From Tuctoria greenei (taxonomy: Eukaryota > Streptophyta > Magnoliopsida > Poales > Poaceae), in NCBI GenBank assembly GCA_036927565.1, contig JAYESD010000001.1:287381560-287445559 (forward strand): a stretch of DNA of 64,000 nt, given 5' to 3'. Shown here in pieces: positions 44,778 to 57,586 of the stretch. The translations under genes were made by a program, and so were the position numbers. Under the pieces are notes generated by a model. It was not told the origin of the DNA, did not search any database, and worked only from the letters and a program-made list of their open reading frames with translations. Every line of letters starts with the position of its first letter. The first letter of the stretch is position 1.

Positions 44778-46072
44778 TCAACACTCCCTGGCCCAATGAC
44801 CAAGCTTACCACAGTTGTGGCAGATGTCGTCTCGTACCGACTTGTGGTTGCCGGCGACACTGCCCTGGGCGCCTCCGCGGGCACGTCCTTGCGCCCTGGC
44901 TTGGGCACCTCCGCGCCCCTTGCATGCTTGTCGCGCTTGCGGCCGCCTGTCGAGGAAGAGGACCCCCCTTCTTCTGGTCACCCTGGCTAGCCTTCCACTG
45001 CTTGCGAGTGAGATGAAGCTTCCCGCCAATGGTGATAGGCCCCCATAGAGGTTGTGGTTCGTCGCTGTTGACGACCTTGAGGCAACCTATCGCCTCTTCG
45101 ATCGACATCATGGAGAGGTCTAGCAGAGACTCGATCGAGCGAGCGATCTGCTTGTACTTCTAGGGGATGCAATGAAAGAGCTTCTCGAAAGCTCTCTCCT
45201 CGTCGTAGGTGTCGTCGCCGAACTGCTCCAACTTCTGCAACAAAGTGTTGGGACGGAGAGCAAAGTCATTGATGTACTCACCTGGCTTAAAGGCCAGGTT
45301 CTCCCACTCCTTGCGAAGTGCCTGCAATGTGGTCTTGCAGGCGCGGTTGCTGCCGATGCGTGCCGCAGCGATGTCGTCCCAAGCCTCCTTAGCAGTCCGC
45401 TTCTTGAAAAGCGAGAACTGCATCTCGTGCGGGTCTACGGCAATGAGTGCATCCAGCGCCTGTCGATCCTCGTAGTAGTCGACGTCGCCGTACCGAACTT
45501 CTTCCCACATGTATCGCACCTGGAGCCGTACCCTCATCACCGCAGCCCACTCGACGTAGTTGGTCTTGGTGAGGTTAGGCCACCCACCGCCGGGACCGAC
45601 ATCCCTAACAATAGCCTGGACCCCGTGGTGTCCATGATACCTATCCGGGGAGGGAGAACCGTGCTACCTATAACGGCCGCGTTCTCTGTCGACTCCGCCG
45701 CCGCTGCTGGAAGCGCCACAGGCGCTTCCGCGTCGGTCTGGGCTGCGGCCGTTGCACCCATGGGGACGCGCGGCTGCTCGATGCACCTCCTGTGCTTGCG
45801 TCGCTTCACTCGCAAGCCTGAGCTCATCGTCGACACCACCGTTGACAAAACCGCTGGAGCTACTACCGCGCAGAGCCTCCAGCGCTGCCGCTACACGCGC
45901 AGCAGCCGCCGCCACCGCTGCTTCCACTTCCGCCCTCGCTGCTGCCAGTTCTGCCGCCACCAACCTTACCGCCAGTGCCACCATCACTGCAGTCTCTGCC
46001 GCCGCTCGCTCGCACTCCTCTACCACGGTGACCTCTGTCTGCCGCGCGCTCGAGGCGACCGAATGCTGAGAC
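44778..46072 (-). pseudogene. gag: Copia gag, broken
   Basis: The N-terminal part is Ala-rich (46026-45664). The UBN2-type gag core follows at 45540-45160 (MWEEVRYGDVDYYEDRQALDALI and KRTAKEAWDDI), then a basic region, and the zinc knuckle CHNCGKLGHWAREC near 44815-44780. Frames change between these pieces. A 311-codon plus-strand frame overlapping this gene is an antisense artefact. Confidence 0.82.
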
Positions 46073-46218
46073 TGTCCGTCAGATATTGCGCACTAGTGGG
46101 GAGCTAGTGTGTGGGGAAGAGGGATGAGTTGGGGCAGCCGGTGTTCCTGCTACCGGTTGCGAACAGGGAGAGGCGTGGGATGGAGATGAGTAAGAGATGT
46201 TTAGGCTACATGATAGAA

Positions 46219-46232
46219 TGGCTCTGATACCA
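46219..46232 (-). other. Primer-binding site (initiator tRNA-Met)
   Basis: Reads TGGTATCAGAGCCA on the minus strand, two bases after the LTR; complementary to the 3' end of initiator methionine tRNA. Confidence 0.88.
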
Positions 46233-46234
46233 AG

Positions 46235-46658
46235 TGTTAGTAGCTGAATTTTTACTCTCATTGAAGAGAGGATGACACTAGAGGGTTGGGGCAATTTTCT
46301 TATCTATTCCTCACACAATGCCATACCAACACAAGGGGTTGAGGCTACATATTTATAGCAGCCCAAGGGCAGCCAACCAGCCAAGCATATGCCTTCTTGC
46401 TAGTCTAAGATGCCATGCAAGGTGCTGTCCTAAAGATGCTAACAACTGTGCTAAAAGCAGTCAAGATGCTGAGGATGTCCTAACTGCTGTCCTAGCTGCT
46501 ATCCTAGCTGCTCTAAAAGCAGTCCAAGATGCTGTCATCTAGTCTAAGATGAGTACGACAAGGACCAAAGACCAAAGACTAAGGTACAACAAACTAAGGA
46601 CAAGGGTACAAGGGACTAGGGGACCAAAAAACAAAGGACTACAAGACTTATTCCATCA
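46235..46658 (-). repeat. 5' LTR of the Copia element
   Basis: 424 bases, matches 40942-41336 except for scattered changes and an extra block of CTAACTGCTGTCC-type repeats. Confidence 0.9.
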
Positions 46659-46768
46659 CGGACATCTGTGGCTTGATTCCGCTATCGAGATAATCTTATT
46701 CTTATGGTCTTTATCAAGATGCGTGCAACCTGGGCGAGAAACCAGTCTCTCTAACTGGAGTTCCCTGG

Positions 46769-49700
46769 TGTTATGTGTTGATTCTTATACAAGGATACAT
46801 GATCTGTGGTATTAGTAGATTGAACCGATTTAGCTCTAATACAATGGATTCTATCTCTATCTCTACTACTCGTTCTATCTCTAATGCCGCAAGTTTAAAG
46901 GTTACAATAATACCAGATCTTAACTACTCCTATCTAAAGCAGCACCTTGATATCGCATGGCTTCTGGACTTCTTCTTGACTTGATATTTCATATAAACCG
47001 AAACTCCTTCTAACACTCCTCCTCAACCTAAGCATCCCATCTTTAGGTTGTGTCGAAAAAACAATCTGTTTTTGTGTAGTTAGGGTTTAGTAAAGCCATC
47101 AGCAATCAGATCTCTTGTTGACACAAATCTGACTTGGAAAAGTTCTATTTGCAACCTTCTCTCACACAAAATGATAACTTATCTCAATATGCTCCGTTCT
47201 TGCATGGAATATTGGATTTTCTATCTGGCAGCAATGTTACCACACCCCAAAATTGCACTTTCATCTTGCTGAACACACAATTCTCTCAAGATGGTCTGAA
47301 CCCAGATCACTTCAATTGTTGCATTTGCTAAAGATTTATACTCTGCCTCCGTATTGGATCTAGAAACTGTGGACTGTTTTCTTGCATTCCAAGACACAAT
47401 ATTCGATTCTAGATATATCGCGAAACCTCATGTTGATCTTCTGTCATCTAGACAACCTGCCCAGTCCGCATCAAAGAATGCTTTTATTTGAAGAGAACTC
47501 CCCCTTACAAACTTAATTCCCAGGATTGATAATTCCTTGTATGTACCTCGAAATTCTTTTTACCATGGTCATATGAACAGTAGTGAAATTATGTAAATAT
47601 TGAAATACCTTATTAACTGGAAAACCAATATCAGGCCTTGTTATACTGAGATATTGTATACCTCCTAGAAAGCTCCTGTACCTAGTTGCTTCTTGCACGC
47701 CCAGGGTTTTCTCCCACAAAAGCCGAGTACTTCTATGTATTTGAGAGTGGAGTACTCACTGTTTTACAAGTCATTATACCTGCCTTCTTTGTAATCTCTT
47801 CTGCATGTTTTTTTGGTTCAACAAAATTCCTTCTTTGATTTTTGACACTTCAATACCCAATAAATAATGAAGATCTCCAAGGTCTTTTAATGCAAAATCC
47901 TCCTTTAAATCAGTCAACATGATTGGACAGCCTGCTGAGATCAACTTGCAACTATAATATCATCCACATATATTAGCAAATAAATTGTAGTCTTTCCTTT
48001 GCAATAAATAAATAAGAATGTATCTCTTTTGAAGGCACAAAATCAAGTTGAATAAGTTTAGAACTGAGTTTAGAATACCATGTTCTTGGTGCCTGCTTAA
48101 GTCCATAAATAGCTTTGTCCAACTTAGATATATAATCAAGATGCCTGAATCTTTATAGCCTGGAGGTTGAGACATGTAAACCTCTTCTTCTACGTCATCA
48201 TGTAAGAAGGTATTTTGTACATCTAGCTGCCTCAGACTCCAGTTATTTTATATAGCAGTTGACAAAACAATTTGAATAGTAGCTGATTTTACCACTAAAC
48301 TGAAAGTATCTTAATAACCAATTCCCTACCTTCGTTTGAAGCCTTTTTCTACTAAGCATGTCTTGTACCTGTTAATCGTCCTATCAGCTTTTCTTTTAAA
48401 TTTATACACCCACTTGGAACAAATTACATTGCTTGCCCCCTTCCTTGCTAATGCCAAGTACGATTTTTCTCTAAAGCTTGGACTTCTGCATCCATGGCCT
48501 TTATTCATTCTTTGTCTTCAAGTGCCTATTCAAGAGATTTTGCCTCTTCGGTAGATCAGAATAAGCAAATAAATACATTACCAAAGTTAGTCCCTTGGAT
48601 ATGTTGTTTTGGAGTCGTGTTCTGGGGTGAATCTGATTTGCTGGTGTTGGCGCTCGTGTACCCAAAGACAAATTCTCCTCTGCGCCAAAAGTAGCAAATC
48701 GCCATCGGGATCCAAGCCCTCTGGCTCCTGCGCAGGATGTGACACACGGACAGAACCAGGGCCTGCTCCTGCCTCCTCTTGGGCATGTGAATCAAACCTA
48801 CCTTCGTTTGTGGGGTGCGCACCCGCCTCCGCCTGTGAGGAGGAACCTATCGCACGCGAACCGAGGTTGTCGATCAGATGGTTGGCGGGGCACGACGCAC
48901 TGCCTGGAGACGACGTGGGGCCCAGAGCTGCTTCGTCATTAATGACAGGTGGTTCTGCATGCACCAAGCGCGGATTGGCTGCCGATTCTGGGATCTGGTG
49001 CCGATCAACACCGAAAGTGGTGTTCGGATCTGCTGCGACTATGTTCTGATAGCACTGGTTTCTTGCATAGAATTATCAGAAGTACTTGGATCTTAATGAG
49101 AAAAGTTAGTCCAGTTATCTTGGCTATGAAATCATTCTGGTGTAGCTCTTCTATTTGAATACCTGCTGATGGTTGCAAAGTAAGTTGAAGGAGGAGAATT
49201 TTCGAGCGAAGTTGAGCACCTGCATTTAGATGAACGTTGTGGAACGGAAAAATCAAATATCACATTTTGTGATATAGAAACAACAACTAGATGATTCTAA
49301 ACACTTGTATCCCTTGTGCATTGGGTTGTATCCAAGAAAGACACAATATTTGGATCTAAAATACAATTTTTGATGATTGTAGGGACGAAGATTTTTAAAA
49401 AGGAATACTCGAGTGAAACATGGAGCAATTTCTCTAGTGGCGTATGATCTTGTATAACTCAAGAAGGGAGACGATTTATAAGAAAGGTGGCAATGATAAA
49501 CGCTTCATCCTAAAATTTCAATGGCATAGAAGCATGTGCCAAAAGAGTTAGTCCAATATCAACAATGTGACGATGCTTGCGTTCAGTAGCACCATTCTGT
49601 TGATGAGTGTGTGGACACGAAACACGATGCATGATACAATTCTGCAAAAAAAAATAGAATCAAGTTTTTGATATTCTCCTCTCTAATTTGTTTGCATGCA

Positions 49701-49950
49701 AATGATTTGATTATTGAATATTCTTTCTACCTTGGCACGAAATATATGGATTTTTGAAACACCTCTGTTTTGTGACGAATTAGATAGATTCAATTGAACT
49801 TACTGAAGCCATCAATAAAACTCACATAATAATTATGCCTTCCAACAGATGTAGGAGCAGGTCCTCGTACATAAGAAAATATGAGATCTAATGGTGCTTT
49901 TCACTCGCTACTAGACTTAGGAAAAGGTAGCTGACAGTTTTTTCCTTGAT
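46769..49950 (-). mobile_element. 3' half of another Ty1/Copia element, heavily decayed
   Basis: Likely 3' LTR at 46769-47015 (TGTTATGTG to CTTCTAACA), followed by a CTCCTCCTCAACCT polypurine tract in reverse. Upstream on the minus strand are RT/RNase H remnants (47719-47513, with YRSFLGGIQYLSITRPDIGF; 48175-47960 with MSQPPGYKD; 48508-48326 with CSKWVYKFKRKADRTINRYK) and integrase remnants (49462-49253 with FRSKYCVFLGYNPMHKGYKC). A GC-rich linker (48967-48587) lies between integrase and RT. Gag and the 5' LTR are missing; sequence homology stops near 49950. Confidence 0.75.
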
Positions 49951-50073
49951 GCCTGCGGACCCCTAGGGGGCGCCAGGCTTGATTTTAAATGCATGGACAT
50001 CGTCGAAGAGGTCTTCAGCGGTGATGGTGACAAGGCATCCATCGAGCGAGGCAACACCCACCCTCAATATTAA

Positions 50074-50289
50074 GAAATGTTGACGGCAGGCCCCCTGGGA
50101 GGTGCCGGAGCTGGATTCTCCATTGTCGCCCACCATCAACGCTAAGAAACATCGACGGCAGGCCCCCTGGGAGGTGCCAGAGTTGGATGCTTCGACATCG
50201 CCCACCATCAACGCGAAGGAACATCGACGGTGGGCCCCCTAGAAGGTGCCAGAGCTGGATGATCTGACATCGCCCACTATCAATGCTAA
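50074..50289. repeat. Three tandem 72-bp units
   Basis: Units 50074-50145, 50146-50217 and 50218-50289, exactly 72 bases each, with a more diverged copy before them (about 49985-50073). On the minus strand 72 = 24 codons, and an open frame runs through with a repeated SSGTSQGACRQ-type peptide. No known protein is recognised. Confidence 0.8.
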
Positions 50290-50290
50290 A

Positions 50291-51289
50291 TGTAGGATCG
50301 AAGAGCACATGTAAAGCTACCATAGGGGGGGGTGAATGGTAGATTAAAACTTTTCAGCAGAAGCAACAAAAACACCACTCAGCAGTAAACTGATCTGTTA
50401 AAGAAACAGTGTGTGCGACTAATCTAAACGTGTTCAACTATGACAAAACTAGTATAGATTGTAGAGAATCAAGTCAAGAAGACGTCACAAATAGAATCAC
50501 AAAAATACGTTGAGAGAAACTCAAGTTACAATCGAAAGATCGAAGAAAGGTCAATTTGTCCTACCCGAGAAAAATAGTTGTGGAACACTGGAAAGAAACT
50601 CGTGTAGATTAGAAACGATAAATCCAATGAACGTGAAATTTTCGTAGATGATAGAAAATTAAGTTGTGAAGACAACTCAAGAAGAATCACATCAATCGTA
50701 TATGTAAAAATCGAGTTATGATATAACTACCGAAGCAAGGTAGTGCTGTGCAGAAACTCGACGAGAAAGACTTGAAGAAAACAAGTCGGACGAACAAGGC
50801 ACAAAAGCTCCTTTAGACTATGTATTTTATTGATTAAAACTTACAAGGAACAGTCCCAAAGTCGTGCACCACGAGCTATGGCCTCTCTTGCTTATATAAC
50901 CAGCCCTTAGGCCAACCCGAACCTAACTAGGACTCTAATCCTACTCAATTCACGAATCGAAACTTTCCATAACTGCTCAAGACTCTTCTATACGCCGATA
51001 GAAGCAATATTAAGGCTTCAAAACACCTTATGAACGTATACCACATTCCTAAAATAACTCAAATTCGTGACCCGCACGAAATCCTAACATAACAAACTCA
51101 AAACTTTCCATATTTGAGTCAAACCCGACTCAGCCGCAGCCTGAGTCCACAACCTAGTCGGTTGGACCTTTCCGACCAATTTTTTACGTCCACATCTCTT
51201 CATCACGCCTCAGAACCATGTAGTCACGTCCATGCACTCCTTGCACACGTGCCAACATCTTCCAAGTACGTCCAAGATACCTTCATATG
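50291..51289 (-). repeat. LTR in minus orientation, left arm of a head-to-head pair
   Basis: Begins TGTAGGATCGAAGAGC in plus orientation, which is the reverse complement of the LTR end at 52284. It is about as long as the right arm and lacks a primer site on its outer side, so only the LTR was duplicated or retained. Confidence 0.85.
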
Positions 51290-53587
51290 CATATGAAGGT
51301 ATCGTGGACGTAGTTGGAAGATGTTTGCACGTGTGCAATGAGTGCATGGACGTGACTACATGGTTCCGAGGCATGATGAAGAGATGTGGACATAAAAAAT
51401 TGGTCGGAAAGGTCCAACCGACTAGGTTATGGACTCAGGTTGCAACTGAGTCGTGTTTGACTCAAATATGGAAAGTTTTGAGTTGGTTATGATAGGATTT
51501 CATGTGGGTCACGAATTTGAGTTGTTTTAGGAATGTGGGATACATTCCTAAGGTGTTTGGAAGACTTAATATTGCTTCTATCTGTGTATAGAAGAGTCTT
51601 GAGCAGTTATGGAAAGTTTCGATTCGTGAATTGAGTAGGATTAGAGTCCTAGTTAAGTTTGGGTTGGCCTCATGGCTGGTTATATAAGCAAGAAAGGCCA
51701 GAGCTCGTGGTAGACGACTTTGGGGCTGTTTCTCTTGTGTTTTGATCAATAAAATTTATAGTTTTAAGGAACTTTTGTGCCTTGTTCGTTCAACTTGTTT
51801 TCGTCAAGTCTTTCTCGTCGAGTTTCTGCACAGCACTACCTTTCTTCGGTGGTTTTATCATAACTTGAGTTTTACACATCCGATTGACGTGATTCTTTTT
51901 GGGTTTTCTTGACAACTTGATTTTTATCATCTGCGAAAATTTCACGGTCATTGGATTTGTGGTTTCTGATCTACATGAGTTTCTTTGCAGTGTTCCAGAA
52001 CTGTTTTTCTCAGGTAGAACAGATTGACCTTTGTTCAATCTTGCGATCGTGACTTGAGTTTTTCTTGACGGATTTTCGTGATTCTTATTGTGATGTCTTA
52101 GTGACTTGATTCTCCATAATCTATACTTGTTTAGTTACAATTGATCACCTTTAGATTAGTCGCACACATGATTTTTTTAACATATCGTTTTTCTGTCGAG
52201 GGGTTTTTCGTTGCTTCTGATGAAAAGTTTTAATGTACCATTCACTCCCCTCTAGTAGCTTTACACGTGCTCTTCGATCCTACAATTGGAATCAGGGCCA
52301 CGGTGCTCTAGTATTTGTGATTCACACGTGTTTTTAACTAATCCACATGGAGCAATACTCAGCAAAACCTTGTGTGTTTGTTGGTATTGCTTTTCAGGTT
52401 TGGAAGGCACACATGGAAGCTTTTATTCAGGCGCAAGGCTTCACGATATGGGAAAAAGTGTACAAGCCTTACGACGTGCCGCCAAACGATCAAGTCACAG
52501 CTACAAACTTAAGAGATGTTGACAATAACATCAAAGCCTGCAACTTGATAATCCAAGAACTAACTCAGAGCGACTTCGATCGTGTTGCCCACCTCCGATC
52601 GGCATACGATATGTGGAGAGCACTTTGTGACTACCACGAAGGATCCAACACGATCAAGGAGGTAGAGCAGACATGTTCAAAAATGAATACATGCGCTTCG
52701 AGATGCAACCCGATGAGTCTATTGATGGCCTTTTTGCTCGCTTTAATAAAATTCTCAGCAACTTGCATAGTGTCAATGTTAAATTTTCAGATGCTGAAAA
52801 TGCTAGGCAATTGTTAAGTGCATTAGACATGTCAATTTAGGAGATGAAAGTCACATGTATTCGTGAATCTACTGTCATGAGCACACTTACATTAGATGTG
52901 TTATATTCTAAATTGAAAACTCATGAAATTTACATAACCTCACGTAAGAACCCCAGCAAGTCTCTTGCATTTGTTTCTCAATGTGATATGCCTAGCTCCA
53001 GCCAATCTTCATCTAGCAATACACTTGCTTTGCTATCTTTACTTACCCTAGAACAGATTGAAGAATTTCCAGAAGAAGAGCTAGTGCTCATCTCTACTCG
53101 GTTCTCAAAAGCATTGCAAAATGTGAGAACTAAAAAGAGAGGAAGCTTCTGACCTCAATGATGCTTTGAATGTGGTAAGACACGACACTTTTGTACAGAT
53201 TGCCCTAACCTTTCAGGTCCTTCTACCCATGCTGAAAAGTAGAATAAAGTCAAGTCCTCTTCTGTCAATACCAACAACAAGAAGAAGGGTTTTATAGGAG
53301 GCAAACTGATAAACAATTTCATCACCGCACTTCAAGAACATGGCTCAAGTGTTGTAGACATTGGAAGTGACGAAGATGAAGATGATCGGACAAACTTGTG
53401 CTTCATGGCAGGCAAATCATGATCAAGTATGGAGGATGCAGAACACAAGAGTGACAATGAAGAGGTATGTCCTACTTGTGATGAAATGTGTGATGCTATT
53501 TCCCGTGCAACTGTTATTGTCAAGAAAAAGGACAAAAAACTTAGGGACAATGCTGTTAAAACTGAGTCACTAGAATATGAAATTAAT
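51290..53587 (+). mobile_element. Ty1/Copia element, 5' LTR and gag, interrupted by Sirevirus copy 2
   Basis: LTR to 52284 (ends TTCGATCCTACA), primer site TTGGAATCAGGGCC at 52286-52299 (a variant of the tRNA-Met site), then gag. The element is cut at 53587 by the Sirevirus LTR; its remainder lies outside the window. Confidence 0.85.
52347..53587 (+). pseudogene. gag: Copia gag, frameshifted and truncated
   Basis: Starts at ATG 52347 (MEQYSAKPCVFVG). The gag core shows FQVWKAHMEAFIQAQG, YDMWRALCDYHEGS and, after a frameshift near 52675, RFEMQPDESIDGLFARFNKI. A stop at about 52840 precedes a second open piece to 53150, and a zinc knuckle CFECGKTRHFCTDCP follows near 53165-53210. The frame is lost before the Sirevirus insertion. 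It would be the capsid precursor. Confidence 0.82.
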
Positions 53588-55149
53588 TGAAAGTGCATCT
53601 AGGACTCCTTTGTGGGTTTTGGATGATTTATGACAAGCAATTGGGATCCTAATCCTTTTGTTGAGATGAATGCAGGCAAATAATGAAAAATGAGCAAAAT
53701 GCCAAAAAGAAGGGAAATGAGAAGCAAAGTGAATTTGAGCTCAAGGAGAAGAAAATAGTAGATTATTATGTATGGAGTGTGTTAAGGAAACACACCCAAG
53801 ATCTCAATCACCTTCAAGCACACACACACAATGCACAAAGTTATACAGGACCGGACTAGTCCGATATCAGCCGGACTAGTCCGATATCACATTCTGCACT
53901 AGATCGGACAAGTCCGGTATCTACCGAACTAGTCCGATATCTTTCTGATCCACTTCGGACTAGTCCTCCCCAATGCGGACTAGTCCTCAACACAATGCAC
54001 AAGTCACACAAAATCGGACAAGTCCGTTGTAATCCGAACTAGTCCGATATTCTTTCTGATCCACTTCGGACAAGTCCGATGTCTACACGGACTAGTCCGA
54101 TATACACACTGATCTAAATCGGACAAGTCCTCCAAGTGCGGACTTGTCATCCTAAACACTTAGGGTTTCATATGTCCGGACAAGTACGATGGCAATCGGA
54201 CTAGTCCGAAGATTTCCAGTAGTGAAATCGGACAAGTCCGTTTTCAACCGGACTAGTCCGATATTCCTGGACACTTAGGGTTTGCTACACACAGCACACT
54301 GGACTAGTCCGGTGACCACCACGGACTAGTCCGATCTTTCTGAACCCTAATGGTCACTTTTAGAAACCCCATATAAATAGAGGTGCACGGCCCACTTTTA
54401 CAATCTCTCGAACCCTAGCGCCGTCACACCTCCCGAGAGACTCAAAAACCACCTCTCTCCACGAAATTAAGTGCAAAATCGATCAATCTATTGAAGATCA
54501 CTTCTAGATCATTGGAGAGACACTTGGCACACATCATTGAGCTCTTGGTTTGATTCTGTAACACACTCTTGCGTTTCAATTTGTAATTTTCGAGTGTGTT
54601 ATTGGTGGCTTTGTAAATTGTAATCAAGGGAGCTCTCAACGTGTGAGAACGCCCCTTCAACTTGGTTATTTACCCTTTGTGATTAGTGGAAGAGGATTGG
54701 CCTTCGTGGCGATCCGACAAGGGAAGGGTTGGAGAAGACCCGATCCTTTTGTGGGCTCCTCAACGTGGACGTAGGTTGCCTTCGTGGTAGCCGAACCACG
54801 GGATAAATCATGTGTCTTGTCCTTTTGTGTTCTTCATCTTAATTGATCAACTTAATCTAGTGTTTGATTCACTTTGTTCAATTTGAGTTAAATTGTTGAA
54901 CAAGAGCCTTAATTGTAATAGAATTTGACATACAACTATTAAACTGTCATTCAAGTTTATATTTCCGCTGCAAACATTAACGAATCAATCAAATTGACTG
55001 AACTTGATCAACTTAGCCCGTGAAAACCGGACTAGTCTGCACTTTACCGGACTAGTCCGATATCTCTGGTATTGACTTTGTTGTTGAGTGTTACAGGAAC
55101 CGAGAAAATTCAAGAAGGCCTATTCACCCCCCCTCTAGGCCTACATTCA
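53588..55149 (+). repeat. 5' LTR of Sirevirus copy 2
   Basis: 1562 bases, TGAAAGTGC...CTACATTCA, matching 6582-8149. It contains the same CGGACTAGTCCG palindromes (53850-54335) and CATATAAATAG TATA box (about 54369). It is followed by the primer site. Confidence 0.95.
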
Positions 55150-55150
55150 A

Positions 55151-55163
55151 TTGGTATCAGAGC
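55151..55163 (+). other. Primer-binding site (initiator tRNA-Met)
   Basis: TTGGTATCAGAGC, one base after the LTR; complementary to the initiator methionine tRNA 3' end. Confidence 0.93.
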
Positions 55164-55201
55164 AGGTTCTTCAAGAAAGAGTGCAACCACTCGAAGAGAT
55201 C

Positions 55202-57536
55202 ATGTCGGACATGAAGGAAGTTCAAAAAATCAACAACCAGGAAGAAGTGAACAACGACAAGAACCAAAAGCTGGAAAAGTATCTTGAAGCAATTCAAGAC
55301 TTCGATGATGATGACGAGGAGACGCTGGAGCTGAAAGACTTCCTCAGAAAGAATGCACTTTCCAAAGGGAAAGCTAAAGTTGAAGAAAAGAAGAAGGGGA
55401 GTAGTCACACCGACTACTCCCAATATCCTTTTAACTATGATCGTTTAAATTCAAACAACAGCCATTACCTATCTATTCCTCTTGGAAAAGCCCCACACTT
55501 CGATGGGAGTGATTACTCCATGTGGAGGCAAAATATGAAGATGCACTTGATTTCCCTTAACCCAAGTTTATGGCATATTGTGTGCACAGGAATAGACATC
55601 CCAGATGACGATGAAGAGCTCACCCCAAGTCAAGAGCAAGCCATCCACAGAAACGCTCAAGCCGCAGCCGTAATCACCTCCTCTATAAGTCGAGATGAAT
55701 TCACAAAGGTGGACGGACTGGAGATTGCCAAGGAAATATGGGACACACTACAAACAGCCCATGAAGGTGACCTGCATGTGCGGGAGGCGAAAATTGAAAT
55801 GATCGAAGGCGAACTAGGAAGGTTCGCAATTGAGGAAGACGAGTCTCCCCAGGACATGTACAACTAATTGAAGACACTTGTAAACAAGGTTCGATCATAT
55901 GGGAGCAAGAAGTGGAATGACCACGAGGTTGTAAAGCTCATCCTTAGAGCCTTTATGCCTCGCAATGTCACACTATGCTCTATGATCAGAGAAAGTCCCG
56001 GGTACAAGAGGATGACTCCAGATGAATTGCTTGGCAAAATCATCAACTTTGAAATGATGGAGAAACAAGCCAAGCACGTCAAAGAAATAGCCGACCTCAC
56101 ATCGGCCAAGAAGAAGGGAGTTGCCTTAAAGTCCACACTCAAGCCTCTATCCAAAGAAGCAAGAGAAGCACAGCTTGAGGAGGACAGCGATGATGAAAGC
56201 AGTGAGCTGGACGAAGAGGATATGATTTTGTTCATGAAAAATTTCAAAAGAATAATGAAGAAAAGACAAGGAACAAAATCAAGTGAAGGCAAGTACAAGG
56301 AGAGGACAAAGCCGAAGATGAGGCGGGCATGCTATAATTGTGGTGAGTATAACCACCTTATAGTCGATTGCCCGTATGAGGACAACAACAAGAAGAATAA
56401 AGAAGCCAAGCCTCAACCGAAGAAATTCTTCAAGAAGAAGAAACAAGCTGAACAAGCACACATTGGAAAGGAGTGGGACTCAAACAATTAGTCTTCATCA
56501 TCCGATGAAGAAGAGATGGCTAGCATAGCCATTGAAAGCACGTCCAAGAAACCCACACTCTTACCCACGCTCGGTACAAAGAAGGGAAATGGCACTTGCC
56601 TCATGGCAAAGGAAGGTAAACATCAAAACTCCTTCCATGCATTCCTACTCAAGTAATGATGAACTAGATAGTGATGATGAAGATATGTTAATTGGATTAG
56701 ATAGAAAAACTGCTGCTAAAATGAAATTTTTACTTGACCAACTTGTTGAGAAGGAATGGCTAATTGATCGTCAAGAGCACATGATTATCTCCCAAAAGGA
56801 GAAGTATGTCGAACTTGACAATCTTCTAGTTCTTGAAAAGGAGAAAAACAGCTCTCTAGAGATTGAGCTAGCTTCAAGCAAGAAAACTTGCTTGGAGTTA
56901 ACCAACTCAAACGTTGCAATCAAGGATCAACTTGATGACCTGATCAAGGTTAACAAGATCCTTGAAGTACAAGTTGAGTCACTCAAGCTAAGTGAATCTT
57001 ACTCCTCTTCAAGTCTACCTTCTCAACTCACTTCAACTAATCTTGTTCATATGTGCAAATGTGGTAAAATCAACACCAGTTTGAAGGAAAAGTCTACCTC
57101 CACAAAGGATAAAAATCCTACCCAATGTGGAATATTTGACAAGGAGAGGATCAACTATGCACGTAGTGCATACTTGGTCCAAAGACCTCCAAATGTCAAG
57201 TATGGCATTGGTTACAGTTATGATGGAAAGCAAAATGCTGGAAGTCATAAGAATAACAAGGGAAGGATTACCTTTGTGAAGGGAGGACCCTCACAACCTG
57301 GTAACTCGAAAATTAAGAACCCGAACTCTCATGAACACCGGACTAGTCCGGTTGTGGTCCGGACAAGTCCGGTCACCCAGACTAGTCCGATCCATAAACA
57401 ACAGCAACTTTTGTTCAAAACCTTTGATGCCTCTTATGTATTAATGAGAAACAATCTTGGTAAAGTTTATGCTTATTATGCTGGGCCATGCCATGGGAAC
57501 ACAAAATCCTATGTGTGGGTGCCCAAATTATTGTAA
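55202..57536 (+). pseudogene. gag: Sirevirus gag of copy 2, broken
   Basis: ATG 55202 (MSDMKEVQKINNQEE). The gag core has HFDGSDYSMWRQNMKMHL and AKEIWDTLQTAHEG; an in-frame TAA at 55865-55867 follows MYN. The same frame then continues with MTPDELLGKIINFEMMEK and a zinc knuckle CYNCGEYNHLIVDCP (about 56330-56375). A TAG at 56489-56491 and a frameshift near 56610 precede a coiled-coil region (56700-57000, rich in Lys/Glu/Leu) and an RTSP-rich tail encoded by the palindromic motif. The end is one base shorter than in copy 1 near 57530, which brings an earlier stop. Confidence 0.88.
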
Positions 57537-57586
57537 CTAACCTCCAAGGACCCAAGCAAGCTTGGGTACCTAAAACCAAGGCATAA

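Larger units (their letters stand above)
40942..46658 (-). mobile_element. Complete but decayed Ty1/Copia element
   Basis: Both LTRs are present (40942-41336 and 46235-46658), beginning TGTTAGTAGCTG and ending CATCA in plus orientation. Flanking pentamers CGGGC (40937-40941) and CGGAC (46659-46663) fit a target duplication with one change. On the minus strand the order is LTR, tRNA-Met primer site (46219-46232), gag, protease, integrase, reverse transcriptase, RNase H, polypurine tract (41337-41350), LTR, as in all Copia elements. There is no extra ORF after pol, unlike the Sireviruses of this window. Confidence 0.93.

Noticed and set aside
45172..46107. 311-codon plus-strand open frame
   Set aside because: It is antisense to the Copia gag, whose minus-strand frames carry the gag core and zinc knuckle. 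GC-rich coding DNA gives long antisense frames.
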